This document shows, in pieces, positions 18,985-27,322 of a stretch of 64,000 nt of DNA. The position numbers were made by a program, and so were the translations under genes. The notes beneath the pieces are model-generated. The model was given only the letters and a program-made list of their open reading frames with translations. It searched no databases and was not told the DNA's origin. Source of the stretch: Acidisoma silvae (GTDB lineage: Bacteria; Pseudomonadota; Alphaproteobacteria; Acetobacterales; Acetobacteraceae); assembly GCF_020618775.1 (NCBI RefSeq), contig NZ_JAESVB010000013.1, forward strand, positions 40,652-104,651. The letters are read 5' to 3'. Every line of letters begins with the position of its first letter. Position 1 is the first letter of the stretch.

Positions 18985-20046
18985 ATGCGTTGGACAGCGG
19001 GCCTTTTCATCCTCTTCGCAACCCCAGCACTTGCCGCATCACCACAATGCGCGATGCAAGGGCCGACGGTCATCAAGACATCGGCGCCCGTTGCCCAGCC
19101 GGCCGCGCCGCCCATCGACGCTGCGCAGCCCCAACGTGCGAAGGCGACAGCCCTGCCGGCAGGCCTCGCCAATATCGCATTTGCTCAGCATATTGCGGCG
19201 TCTGGGGCGCAGGTTTCTGATCTCGGGACGATCCATGGCCTTCAGGCGATCTCGGCTCGTAGCGGCAGCCAATTCATGATTTTCGAGCTATCGAAGGATG
19301 GTCAGACCGGTGTCTCCGGGGTGCCGATCGACCTTACCGTCGGCCAACTCCAGACCGTCGCATCCGGGAACATCACCGATGTCGGTGAGGCTCATGGTTT
19401 CCAGGGTTACTTCGTCCGCAGCGGCCAGCAGTTCCAGGTCTTCTATGCGACGCCCGATAAGCAAGGCTTGGTTCCCGGCGTCATGTGGGACGCCTCCGGC
19501 AAAGACCTGACACGTCAACAGGTGGCACAGATTCCGGGGGCGGTGCCCACGGTGGAGATCGGCGGTATCGGTCCTGGTGGTCAAGCGAAGCCAGGGCAGG
19601 AACTGTCGGTGCTGGCTAAGGCGACCTATGGCACGGAGGGCTCGGCGTCAGCGCCGCTGGTCTACATGCTGATGGATCCGCAGTGCATGTATTCGATCCG
19701 AGCCTTTCAGGCGCTCCAGCCCTACGTCCAGGCGGGGCAAATCCAACTCGCCATCATCCCGCTCTCGGTTCTCGACTACGAGGATAATGGCCAGAGCACA
19801 CGGAGTGCGCTGGCGCTACTGAGTGACGCGCCGGATCAGATTGTCGGGGCCTGGCAGTCCGGTAGCGAGAACAACACACCAGATCCGTCTGCGCAGGCGC
19901 GTCTGGCCAACAACATGGCCGTCGCTCAGGCGGTGGGCTTGAAAGGCACGCCGATGTTCTGGTGGCAGGGTGCCAATGGCACGACGGGGCATTTCGACGG
20001 TGTGCCGCCAGATGTCTCCAGCTTCATCGCAGGTTTGAGGAGCTGA
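18985..20046 (+). CDS. Exported DsbC/TrbB-like thioredoxin-fold protein
   Basis: 353 residues. Signal peptide MRWTAGLFILFATPALA, then an N-terminal dimerisation-type half (about 60-190) and a C-terminal thioredoxin fold (PLVYMLMDPQCMYSIRAFQA, about 224-350) with the typical cis-Pro region KGTPMFWWQG. Its place at the head of a Dot/Icm-like cluster matches TrbB of IncI plasmids, thought to fold or isomerise disulfides in transfer proteins. The usual CxxC is CMYS here (C234, S237), so a two-cysteine redox cycle is not possible. It could act as a monothiol isomerase or purely as a chaperone. First gene of a three-gene run. Confidence 0.75.
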   Translation: MRWTAGLFILFATPALAASPQCAMQGPTVIKTSAPVAQPAAPPIDAAQPQRAKATALPAGLANIAFAQHIAASGAQVSDLGTIHGLQAISARSGSQFMIFELSKDGQTGVSGVPIDLTVGQLQTVASGNITDVGEAHGFQGYFVRSGQQFQVFYATPDKQGLVPGVMWDASGKDLTRQQVAQIPGAVPTVEIGGIGPGGQAKPGQELSVLAKATYGTEGSASAPLVYMLMDPQCMYSIRAFQALQPYVQAGQIQLAIIPLSVLDYEDNGQSTRSALALLSDAPDQIVGAWQSGSENNTPDPSAQARLANNMAVAQAVGLKGTPMFWWQGANGTTGHFDGVPPDVSSFIAGLRS

Positions 20047-20049
20047 GGC

Positions 20050-20643
20050 ATGCGCGAGCGGGAGATCAGAGAGCAAGTCCTTCCTCAGGTCGATCCGGGC
20101 GAGCAGGAAGGCGGACAGGGCAGTGCCGACAAGCGGGAACGGTTCAAGTTGCTGCGTCGGTCCGCTCGTGGTGTCGGTTGGCTGCTTGCCTCCCCGGCAG
20201 AATGGTTCGGGATAAAATCCATTCGGGCCGGCGCATCGTCGATCAGTCAAACCTACGGCGATATCCGCAAGCCCCGCTCTCGCGACCGGCGCTTCAAAAC
20301 CCAAGACAATCGCGTATTCGATATGGTCGGGACCGCCTTTGCCTATGGGATCACGATTGAGGAATTGGAGCGCCGCTTCGCCGCGCGTCGGCGGCAGACG
20401 GCGCTTCTTGCCTATGGTCTGTTCGGGCTCGGCTGCGTCCTAGTTCTGGCTTGGGTATGTGTTGCAGTCAGGACGGTATCCGATGGCGGGCGTGTCGTGT
20501 TGCTGCTGCAATTTCTGCCCTTCTTGGCCTTGTTTTATTTGCTGTCGTTCTATCAAGCCTTGATTAATTTCCAGATCAGGATGGGCCGCGCTGCAAGCTG
20601 GCTCGAATACATATCCGCGGAGAAGGAATTCTTGCCCCGATGA
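20050..20643 (+). CDS. Conjugal transfer protein, TraX/IcmV-like
   Basis: 197 residues. A basic cytoplasmic N-terminus (to about 120) is followed by two hydrophobic segments (LLAYGLFGLGCVLVLAWVCV and VLLLQFLPFLALFYLLSF, about 118-170) and a short C-terminal tail. The layout and position next to Dot/Icm homologues fit IncI TraX, the counterpart of IcmV, an inner-membrane partner of the secretion system. Identity is by topology and context rather than by strong motif. It overlaps the following lipoprotein gene by four bases (ATGA). Confidence 0.6.
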   Translation: MREREIREQVLPQVDPGEQEGGQGSADKRERFKLLRRSARGVGWLLASPAEWFGIKSIRAGASSISQTYGDIRKPRSRDRRFKTQDNRVFDMVGTAFAYGITIEELERRFAARRRQTALLAYGLFGLGCVLVLAWVCVAVRTVSDGGRVVLLLQFLPFLALFYLLSFYQALINFQIRMGRAASWLEYISAEKEFLPR

Positions 20644-21095
20644 CACATCGTTTAACCGCGCGCTTGCTCTCGATTTCCATTCTTGCGGGCTTGGCTGGCT
20701 GCGTCATGCCCCCGCAGTCGAGCACGTTGACTGAAACCTCCATGGAGGTTTCAGGGAACATGCTTGGGTCACTGACGCCGGTTTATACGCCGCCGGCGGG
20801 GACACCTTTCCGCTGCACCTACATCGGCCCGAACGCGCCGATTTTCAGCGTGCCGGGCGATATCGGGCGTAACGGTTTGGGCTATGCCTGGTCGCCCGTG
20901 GCCACGATGGGCGCCCGGCGCGGCGACTGGCTTTTGGTGGTGACGCGCACGGGTGTCATCGGCTGGGTCTATCAGCCTCACGAAGTGCCGACCTCGGAAA
21001 GCCCTGGTCACTGGATCAGATACTGCAATGTCCATCAGGATGAGCAAGGACGGATTGTATTTCACTGGAAGGGCGTGCAGCCCGGCGAATTCTAG
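20640..21095 (+). CDS. SH3-domain lipoprotein
   Basis: 151 residues with a lipoprotein signal (lipobox LAGC, Cys21). The mature part reads as a bacterial SH3-like domain (FSVPGDIGRNGLGYAWSP, GDWLLVVTRTGVIGWVYQPH), a fold that often binds peptidoglycan. Likely anchored in the outer membrane facing the periplasm. Last gene of the trbB-like/traX-like operon; a strong inverted repeat follows at 21153. Confidence 0.75.
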   Translation: MTHRLTARLLSISILAGLAGCVMPPQSSTLTETSMEVSGNMLGSLTPVYTPPAGTPFRCTYIGPNAPIFSVPGDIGRNGLGYAWSPVATMGARRGDWLLVVTRTGVIGWVYQPHEVPTSESPGHWIRYCNVHQDEQGRIVFHWKGVQPGEF

Positions 21096-21152
21096 GGGCC
21101 TTGGCGCCCCTTCCAGGAAGCTTGGTTCACCAGGTCAGCCAATGCTGTTGCG

Positions 21153-21193
21153 CAAACATATGCCGCCCGACTAAGCCGGGCGGCATATGTTTG
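21153..21193. terminator. Perfect long hairpin between convergent genes
   Basis: Two perfectly complementary 17-bp arms (21153-21169 and 21177-21193, CAAACATATGCCGCCCG and its complement) around a 7-base loop, placed between convergent genes. Probably a bidirectional terminator, although the U-tract on either side is short. A protein-binding site is an alternative. Confidence 0.7.
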
Positions 21194-21246
21194 GCCTAAC
21201 CGCCCCATCCAGTGTCACGCCGGCGAGCCGCTGAATTAGGCGCCGA

Positions 21247-21552
21247 TCATTGCAGCTCGGTTTGCCGTGAACCCTTCTCAACCTCGGTCAGCACACTGCT
21301 CGCAACCTGTAACCGGGCCTTCATCTCATCCAGTTCGGCTGTCAGGTCACTGATTGTTCGCCACATCACCAAAAAATTCTCGTTGAGGGGGAGCGGTTGG
21401 AGGCTTTCAAGTGCCATGTTGAGGGCTTCATTGGCGGTCCTTGGTGGAAGGGGTTGGCTTGCCAACCAGGCCGTCAACTTCTGGGCTGCAACCCCAGTGA
21501 GCCGGACCGTTGCAGTCATTTGAGGCTGGGGCCGCCAGTTGCGGTGGCTCAT
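21247..21552 (-). CDS. Small hypothetical protein
   Basis: 101 residues, no recognised family. The C-terminal half (NFLVMWRTISDLTAELDEMK then ARLQVASSVLTEVEKG) has the heptad look of a short coiled coil; there is no signal or membrane segment. The start MSHRNWR is chosen because AGAGGAG lies just before it; the longer frame overlaps the M50 protease gene. It follows that gene by 28 bases and is probably the last gene of the minus-strand run. Confidence 0.6.
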   Translation of the reverse strand: MSHRNWRPQPQMTATVRLTGVAAQKLTAWLASQPLPPRTANEALNMALESLQPLPLNENFLVMWRTISDLTAELDEMKARLQVASSVLTEVEKGSRQTELQ

Positions 21553-21580
21553 TTTCGGCTCCTCTGGGTTCGATTGGTTG

Positions 21581-22648
21581 CTATTTTGGTAGCCACTGGA
21601 ACAGGCCGAAACCGGCCAGATCATGGAAGGTGGACAGGGCAAAGAGCCCGGCGATCGCCGCCACCCCAGTGCGCGTTGCCAATTCCTGAACCCGAGCCGA
21701 GGCCGGGCGGCCGGCGATCCATTCAAAGAGGCAGAACAGGAACGCGCCGCCATCGAGAACGGGGATCGGCAGCAGATTCATCAGTGCCAGATTGACCGAG
21801 AGTAAGGCCGTCAGGGCCAGAAGCTGGATGGGACCGCTTGCGGCTGCTTCGCCCGCCAGGTGAGCAACACCGATCATGCCCGTGAACTGGCCGGCGCCTT
21901 GTCCCGTGGTGACGGCGCTGAAGATCCCGGTGACGGTCAGAGAAAGCACTGTCCAGGCCCGCGCCGGTGCCAGAAGAAGGATCTGGCCCAGCCCAAGCTG
22001 GCGATACCCCTGGGTATGGGCCTCGATTCCGAGATATCCGATGTCATGGTCATTGGAATGCCGCGCCTCGAGGCGGGGCTTTAGATCGAGCTGCGCGCCC
22101 TGCCGGTCAATGCGAAGATCGACGGTCTGGTCCGGCCGCGCCTTGAGAAAGGCCCCGAGATCCGCGAAAGTCACGATCGGGGCACCGTCGGCCGCGACGA
22201 TCAGGTCGCCTTGTTTGAGCCCAGCCCGGGCGGCTGGGGAGCCAGCCGCGATCGTCGTGGCGATCGGGAGGAGTGTGGTTTCACCGCGGCCGGCAAGGAT
22301 GCAGGCGTAAAGCCCGATGGCGACCAGCATGTTGGCGGCTGGCCCTGCGAGAATAATCATCATGCGGGCTGTTGGTCGAAGGGCTGCATAGCCGCCGGCA
22401 CGGCTTCGATCGCGCTCGCCGGCGAAGGCGACAAATCCGCCGACCGGGAGGGTGGAAAGGCTCCACACGGTCCCTCGGTGATCTTTCAGCCGGAAGAGAT
22501 TCGGGCCGACCCCAATGGTGAAGCGCTCAGCCACAAGCCCGTTAGCGCGCGCCGCCAGGTAGTGGCCAAGCTCGTGGCAGATGATCAAGACATTCCCGAT
22601 CATCAGGATCGCGGCAACCGACATGACCGCTAGAAGGGTCTGGGGCAT
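21581..22648 (-). CDS. M50-family intramembrane metalloprotease (RseP-like)
   Basis: 355-residue site-2-type protease that cleaves membrane segments of other proteins. The zinc motif HELGH (H25-H29) lies in the first transmembrane helix, a single PDZ domain covers about 100-190 (SPAARAGLKQGDLIVAADGA), and the conserved Asn/Asp motif is in MNLLPIPVLDGG near 300. It is shorter than E. coli RseP, which has two PDZ domains. Its place among transfer genes suggests a plasmid-specific substrate, perhaps a signal peptide remnant, pilin-like protein or membrane regulator, but none is identified. The GCATGGAGCC start context is good. Confidence 0.88.
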   Translation of the reverse strand: MPQTLLAVMSVAAILMIGNVLIICHELGHYLAARANGLVAERFTIGVGPNLFRLKDHRGTVWSLSTLPVGGFVAFAGERDRSRAGGYAALRPTARMMIILAGPAANMLVAIGLYACILAGRGETTLLPIATTIAAGSPAARAGLKQGDLIVAADGAPIVTFADLGAFLKARPDQTVDLRIDRQGAQLDLKPRLEARHSNDHDIGYLGIEAHTQGYRQLGLGQILLLAPARAWTVLSLTVTGIFSAVTTGQGAGQFTGMIGVAHLAGEAAASGPIQLLALTALLSVNLALMNLLPIPVLDGGAFLFCLFEWIAGRPASARVQELATRTGVAAIAGLFALSTFHDLAGFGLFQWLPK

Positions 22649-22711
22649 GGAGCCTCCTTTCCGGAAGCCCGCGGGCGTCCAGTGCTATCGTTGTGGGAGG
22701 AGCTTGGCGGC

Positions 22712-23020
22712 CTAGAAGGTGCCGGGGGGCGTGAACCGGCTGCCGCCGCTCGCGCCCGTCGCCCAAGGGGCGGTTTCGTAGGAGGGTCGGTCGTCCTGCG
22801 TCGAGGGCTCGGTCGGCTTTACGACCGTCCCGTCGCGGTCAGCGACCGGCGGGGTCCAGATGGCATTTGAAGAGCCATAACCCGCATAGGGGTCATAGAC
22901 CGGGTTCTGCATCGGCGGCGGCGGCGGCGGATGGTAGTCCGACACCTTCTTGATATTGCCGCTCTCGCAGGCCACGAGGGAAAGCGTCAGGATGGGGAGG
23001 AGGAGAAGGGCTCGGCGCAT
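22712..23020 (-). CDS. Small proline-rich lipoprotein
   Basis: 102 residues. Lipoprotein signal MRRALLLLPILTLSLVAC (lipobox Cys18), then a short, Pro-rich, low-complexity mature part (YHPPPPPPMQNPVYDPYAGY). No family recognised. It has its own transfer-regulon promoter and an inverted repeat in its leader. An envelope-spanning spacer or lysis/entry-exclusion role would be guesses. Confidence 0.65.
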   Translation of the reverse strand: MRRALLLLPILTLSLVACESGNIKKVSDYHPPPPPPMQNPVYDPYAGYGSSNAIWTPPVADRDGTVVKPTEPSTQDDRPSYETAPWATGASGGSRFTPPGTF

Positions 23021-23021
23021 G

Positions 23022-23049
23022 ACTGTGCTCCATGGTGATGAAGCACAGT
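23022..23049 (-). promoter_or_regulatory. Inverted repeat in lipoprotein leader
   Basis: ACTGTGCT (23022-23029) and AGCACAGT (23042-23049) form 8-bp arms around 12 bases. The repeat reaches from the -10-like hexamer to just before the start codon at 23020, so it could be an operator or an mRNA hairpin. Confidence 0.45.
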
Positions 23050-23072
23050 CTGGCCGGCTTATTTGCGAACGG
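23047..23072 (-). promoter_or_regulatory. Transfer-regulon promoter element, site 4
   Basis: On the minus strand CCGTTCGCA, 11-base spacer, CAGACT (same hexamer as site 8). It ends 27 bases before the lipoprotein start. Confidence 0.65.
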
Positions 23073-23093
23073 AGCGGGTTATCCGGTCAGGCG

Positions 23094-23471
23094 CTATCGC
23101 GCTGGACGCTCAGCGCCGTGAAAGCGCAAATGGACCAACTGCATACCCCTGTCCTGAGCCGTATCTTCGGCCGCCTTCTTGCCCGCGGCGAGGTCGGCGT
23201 TTTGGCTCCGTAGCTCCTGGTTTTCCCGCTGAAGCTTGGCAAGCTGACGCTCGTATTTGGCTTGGTCGGCCTTCGCGATCCTCACCGCCTCCTGGGCGGC
23301 AGCGGCCAGCACCGCCTTTTGGCGCTCGTAAAGCTCCAGCCATGCGCGAAGGTGGGCAATCTCACCCTCGTAGTCCCGGCGCGCCCGAGCACTATTTACT
23401 AGGGCCGCGAACTGGTTAGCCGCCATAGCATCTGTGATAATATTGGCGGCAGTAATTGCATCACTCATCAT
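23094..23471 (-). CDS. Coiled-coil protein following dotA
   Basis: 125 residues, strongly alpha-helical with heptad repeats (AKYERQLAKLQRENQELRSQ, about 75-105), no signal peptide and no membrane segment. The start (MMSDAIT) overlaps the end of the dotA-like gene by about 11 bases, so it is translationally coupled to it. Likely a cytoplasmic partner of the DotA-like protein; no family recognised. Confidence 0.65.
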   Translation of the reverse strand: MMSDAITAANIITDAMAANQFAALVNSARARRDYEGEIAHLRAWLELYERQKAVLAAAAQEAVRIAKADQAKYERQLAKLQRENQELRSQNADLAAGKKAAEDTAQDRGMQLVHLRFHGAERPAR

Positions 23472-25878
23472 CTTCGCTGCCTCCGCTACTATCGGTGGTT
23501 GCGCGCAATGTTGAGTCCATAGAACCTTCGGCTCCTTGGCTCGACGGTCCACCAATATACCCAGCCGGGCCGCGTGGCAAACTTTGTTGGGAACGAGACT
23601 GAGCACCCTGGATGGCCTGAAGACTTCCGTTGAGGGCGTTCTTGGTGCCCGACGCTATGCGCTCGCTCGCGCCCCATGCTGCCTGTTGATAGAAAGCTTC
23701 CCCATCGACCCGATTAGCTGGGGCGATCCCAATGAGACGGGGCAGATGATGGGGGATCAACGTCACCATCCGGAAGGACATGAGCGCGGCCGTCACATGG
23801 AGCATGACGAAGATGTTCACGAGGACGACGACGCCGATCATGTTCGTGACGAACCAGCCCCCGTCCAGCACGAAACCCGTGGCTATGCCGAAGGATTGGC
23901 GGATCAACAGCGACATGCAGTCATAGACGAAGTAGCTGAGGAATAAGCCGATCACCATGAGAACCGGCCGGAACATGACGTTGAACAAAAGGCCCCAGCC
24001 CTCAATGCCCCGACCGTGCAGCCCTTCGCCGCCGAAGGTCATGTGCGCCAGCATCCAGAGCGGCACCGCGACCATGGCCTCGCAAACCAAGATGATCCAG
24101 CCGCACACACCGGCCATCCAGAGGACATAAGGGATCATCGGCAAAACATAGGCGATGATGATGCCCGGCATGAGGATGGCAGTCAGCAACATGAAGATCG
24201 GTATGGCGAGAAAATTGACCAGGGCGTGGCCCGCCACGGTCGCGGCTGCGCCGCCCCATTGGAAGGTCAAGACCTGGTAGACCGTCATGCCGGCTGTCGC
24301 GGCCTTCGAGGCGAGGAGCCCCGCCGCCACGAAAGCGAGCAAGGCTGTGTTCATCAGCGTTTGACCGAGGCCCATCAACCCGCCGAAGGGATCGGTCCAG
24401 GTCTGATTGCTCGGCAGGAGGAAGCTGACGATGTGATTCAGCGTCCATTGCGAGATGTGCATCGAGTTGAAGATCTGTTCGAGCACCGAGCTGCCCTGCT
24501 GCTCGTTGGTGATGGAGGCGAGGGTCGTCGGGACGCCCGAGGGCGGCTCCGATTGATCGGTCGTCGTCGCGGTCGTGCGCAGGGTGGATATGTAGGCGCT
24601 GGCGGCGCTGACCATGGGCGCCAGATCGTAGGACATCGACTGGCCGATGCCCTCATATGTCGGCGAGGTCACGTCAGGGGTGGCATTGAGAAGCGACAAC
24701 GTCGCCGCATTCAGCCGCGCGATCTCAAGGTAGTAAGCGCCGGCCGATGTCCAGCCCAGGGCCGATTGCTGGGTTTCACTCGTTTCCAAAGGGGACGTTC
24801 CGTCCGCCTCCGCCTGTTGTGCCGTCAGCAGATCGAGATTGCCCTGCCGAGCGGCCGTGGCATTGCCCTGAATTGCGCTATTGATCGCCGACTGCTCGCT
24901 CGTTGCCGTCGTCTGTAGATCCTTGGTGTAGTCGTTGACGGCGCTGGTGTAGACGGATTGCAGCGATGACAAGGCCGAGCTGTTTTTCGTCTGGTAGAGT
25001 TGGGTCGCCACGTTCTCGACCTGAGAGCGGATGTCGTCGTTCAGAATGTCCTGCAGGATCGCTTGCTGGACCCCTGCCATGTTGACGTTGACGCCTGCGA
25101 CGGTCGTCTGATTTTTCGGAGGTTCATTGACCGTGATGGAGCCGCAAGCTGGATCGCCGGATTCATTGCCGGCCGAGAGGCTGTAACGCCAGCTCACATA
25201 GGAGCCGTCTGTCGTATCGGACCCGGACACCGGCTGCGGAATCGAGACGAGGTTGCTACCGCCCGGATTGGCGGAGCCGCCAGCGAGGTTCACCAGGTCC
25301 ATGCACAGCTCGGAACTGATCAGCCCGGACACCACGTCGCCCGTCCCTGGTATGACGGGCTGGGCAATGATCATCGCATCCGGACCGACTGCCTGCACGG
25401 CATTGGTATAAAGGGCTTTGCCCATGCCGACCCCCCACAAGGCGGCCTGCTCGACGAGTTCCTGTCCTGCCGAAAATCCCGTGCCGAGCGGAAACATCAT
25501 GATGGCGGCGAAGCCGACACGCACGACGAAGATCCAAGACTGATTGCTGCCCAGGATCTGCGAGCTTTCTGCCGCACGGTGGATCGTCATGATGGTGTTG
25601 TAACAGACGAAGGCGCAGGCGATGGCCGCGACGTAACCTGTGAATTGACCGATGATCTGACCGATGACGGTGGCTTCACTACCGGTCGAAGTCGCGGTCG
25701 TGGTTGTGCCAATCGAGGCGCCTGTCGGGAACAGGCTTTTGACGACCTGCGCCGCCCAGTCTTGGCCTGGATCGAGCGCAGACCAGCTTACATCGTAGGG
25801 ATTTGTCGTCTGCGCAAACGCAGGCCCAGCGATAACCGTGATGGCGAGGACGAGGAACAGGAGAGTGCAAATTCGCAT
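23461..25878 (-). CDS. dotA: DotA/TraY-family T4SS membrane protein
   Basis: 805 residues. Signal peptide MRICTLLFLVLAITVIAGPA, transmembrane segments near 80-150, a large periplasmic section (about 170-470), then a C-terminal cluster of hydrophobic helices (IPIFMLLTAILMPGIIIAYV, VCGWIILVCEAMVAVPLWML, MIGVVVLVNIFVMLHVTAAL). The WxxL-x-HMTFGGEGLHGRG segment (about 610-625) is characteristic of DotA/TraY proteins. This is the polytopic inner-membrane protein of Dot/Icm and IncI systems. It is encoded opposite to the main cluster and driven by its own regulon promoter. Confidence 0.85.
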   Translation of the reverse strand: MRICTLLFLVLAITVIAGPAFAQTTNPYDVSWSALDPGQDWAAQVVKSLFPTGASIGTTTTATSTGSEATVIGQIIGQFTGYVAAIACAFVCYNTIMTIHRAAESSQILGSNQSWIFVVRVGFAAIMMFPLGTGFSAGQELVEQAALWGVGMGKALYTNAVQAVGPDAMIIAQPVIPGTGDVVSGLISSELCMDLVNLAGGSANPGGSNLVSIPQPVSGSDTTDGSYVSWRYSLSAGNESGDPACGSITVNEPPKNQTTVAGVNVNMAGVQQAILQDILNDDIRSQVENVATQLYQTKNSSALSSLQSVYTSAVNDYTKDLQTTATSEQSAINSAIQGNATAARQGNLDLLTAQQAEADGTSPLETSETQQSALGWTSAGAYYLEIARLNAATLSLLNATPDVTSPTYEGIGQSMSYDLAPMVSAASAYISTLRTTATTTDQSEPPSGVPTTLASITNEQQGSSVLEQIFNSMHISQWTLNHIVSFLLPSNQTWTDPFGGLMGLGQTLMNTALLAFVAAGLLASKAATAGMTVYQVLTFQWGGAAATVAGHALVNFLAIPIFMLLTAILMPGIIIAYVLPMIPYVLWMAGVCGWIILVCEAMVAVPLWMLAHMTFGGEGLHGRGIEGWGLLFNVMFRPVLMVIGLFLSYFVYDCMSLLIRQSFGIATGFVLDGGWFVTNMIGVVVLVNIFVMLHVTAALMSFRMVTLIPHHLPRLIGIAPANRVDGEAFYQQAAWGASERIASGTKNALNGSLQAIQGAQSRSQQSLPRGPAGYIGGPSSQGAEGSMDSTLRATTDSSGGSEDDE

Positions 25879-25902
25879 GGCTACCTCGGGGGATTTTCCC
25901 GA

Positions 25903-25928
25903 AAGCTGCCATGCGAGATTGCGAACGG
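25903..25928 (-). promoter_or_regulatory. Transfer-regulon promoter element, site 5
   Basis: On the minus strand CCGTTCGCA, 11-base spacer, CAGCTT. It ends 25 bases before the dotA-like start. Confidence 0.65.
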
Positions 25929-25943
25929 CGCTCCGAAAAGACT

Positions 25944-27305
25944 CTAGCTCGGCGACGGGCTTGGCCGGCTGGTATTGTCCGGCCCAGACGGAGTGAAGAA
26001 CGACTTTACGGCTTCGACGGCCTTCTGAATGATTTCGGCCGCCTGCTTGGAAATGTCTTCGAGGCTGGTCCTGCCTTCCCGGCGCGAGGGCGTGCTCTCA
26101 GCCTTATCGCCGATCTCAGCATCGAGCTGCTGGAACTTGGCGGTGAGGTTCGCGGCGTCCGGCCGGCGCGCGATGATCTGCTCCACCCCAGTCCTGGCCT
26201 CGCCGTATTTTGCCAGCGCTTCGGACGCCTTGTCATAGGCGTTGGCGAAGCCCTTTTCCTCGACCAGGGCGGTGTTGAACTGCTGCCGGAGGTCCTGGTA
26301 GCGGCCACCGTCGCGCATGCCCGCCAGGACACCGGACATGCCCTCCGGGTCGGAGCGCGCGGCAGAGGCGATGCGGTTCATGATCGTCGCCCCGTCACCC
26401 GCCCGGAAGCCCTCCATCGCGTCCAGCGCGGCGCGCCCGGCACGTTCAGCGTTCTGGAGACCGTTGCTATCGCGCCCTTCGCGGATCTGGGATTCGAATG
26501 CCGCCAGACGGCCCGCGAAGGGTTGAGGGGCGGAATCCCACGGTGCCGAGGCCGCGCCGCCAGTGACGTTCCGGACAACTCCATTGATGTGATCGAGAAC
26601 TGTGGCTTGACGCACCTGCTGATTCGCCTGTTGTGCGGCGGCCTGAGCCCGTGCTTCCTCCTGCGTCCGAGTAGCCTCCTCTTGGCCTTTCTGCGAGGAC
26701 CGGTCCTGCCTCGTTCCGGCCTGGCCTTCCGTGCTGGCATCAGCACCCTCTGGTCGATCTGTGCGGGCGCTGGTGGGAGCAGTCGTCGCCTCAGCTTTCG
26801 GGGCTTCCGGTGGAGGAGCGAGAGGCGGGGCACGATCGGCTTGCCTGACCGCATGTTCCAGATGGTCGAGACGATCACGGATATGGTCGGTATTCTGGTC
26901 AGACTGCCGGGCAACTTCTGCGCCAGTAGTCCGTATGTCGCGCATTAGCTCCGGGTTATTGATGGTCGGTGTCGATTGGAGAAGCGCGATCATGCGCTCA
27001 TTTTCCAGGCCTGGAGCCGAACCAGCAAGGCGGGTCATGTCGGAGCGAGCTGCTTCGGAAAGGGGGAGCTGATGGCCCAGAACCTTCTCAACATCTTCAG
27101 TCATCCTCGCAATAGAACGTTGGAAGTCGGACTGATTCGCACGTAGCGGTTCCGTATTTTCGTTGCGGAGAATGGTAATCGCATCTGCCAGTTGAGGATT
27201 ACGCTCGCGTATTTCATCCGCGTAGCGGCTTGTCGCGTCCAGCATTTCCTGTGTTGCTGGTGGACGCGGCGGTTGAGCGCTGCCGCTCGGATCGGTATCT
27301 GCCAT
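25944..27305 (-). CDS. Large soluble helical protein of transfer cluster
   Basis: 453 residues, unrecognised. No signal peptide or membrane segment. N-terminal helical region (residues 1-160), a Gln/Ala/Thr-rich low-complexity linker with coiled-coil character (about 165-245, EEARAQAAAQQANQQVRQAT), a second helical domain (260-420), and a Ser/Pro-rich C-terminal tail. It lies in a tight minus-strand run with exported proteins of the secretion system. A cytoplasmic partner or a secreted substrate are both possible; nothing in the sequence decides. Confidence 0.65.
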   Translation of the reverse strand: MADTDPSGSAQPPRPPATQEMLDATSRYADEIRERNPQLADAITILRNENTEPLRANQSDFQRSIARMTEDVEKVLGHQLPLSEAARSDMTRLAGSAPGLENERMIALLQSTPTINNPELMRDIRTTGAEVARQSDQNTDHIRDRLDHLEHAVRQADRAPPLAPPPEAPKAEATTAPTSARTDRPEGADASTEGQAGTRQDRSSQKGQEEATRTQEEARAQAAAQQANQQVRQATVLDHINGVVRNVTGGAASAPWDSAPQPFAGRLAAFESQIREGRDSNGLQNAERAGRAALDAMEGFRAGDGATIMNRIASAARSDPEGMSGVLAGMRDGGRYQDLRQQFNTALVEEKGFANAYDKASEALAKYGEARTGVEQIIARRPDAANLTAKFQQLDAEIGDKAESTPSRREGRTSLEDISKQAAEIIQKAVEAVKSFFTPSGPDNTSRPSPSPS

Positions 27306-27322
27306 CTTAGCGTTCTTTCCTG

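Noticed and set aside
24016..24918. 300-codon frame opposite dotA
   Set aside because: Antisense of a recognised membrane protein, His/Arg/Asp-rich without fold features.
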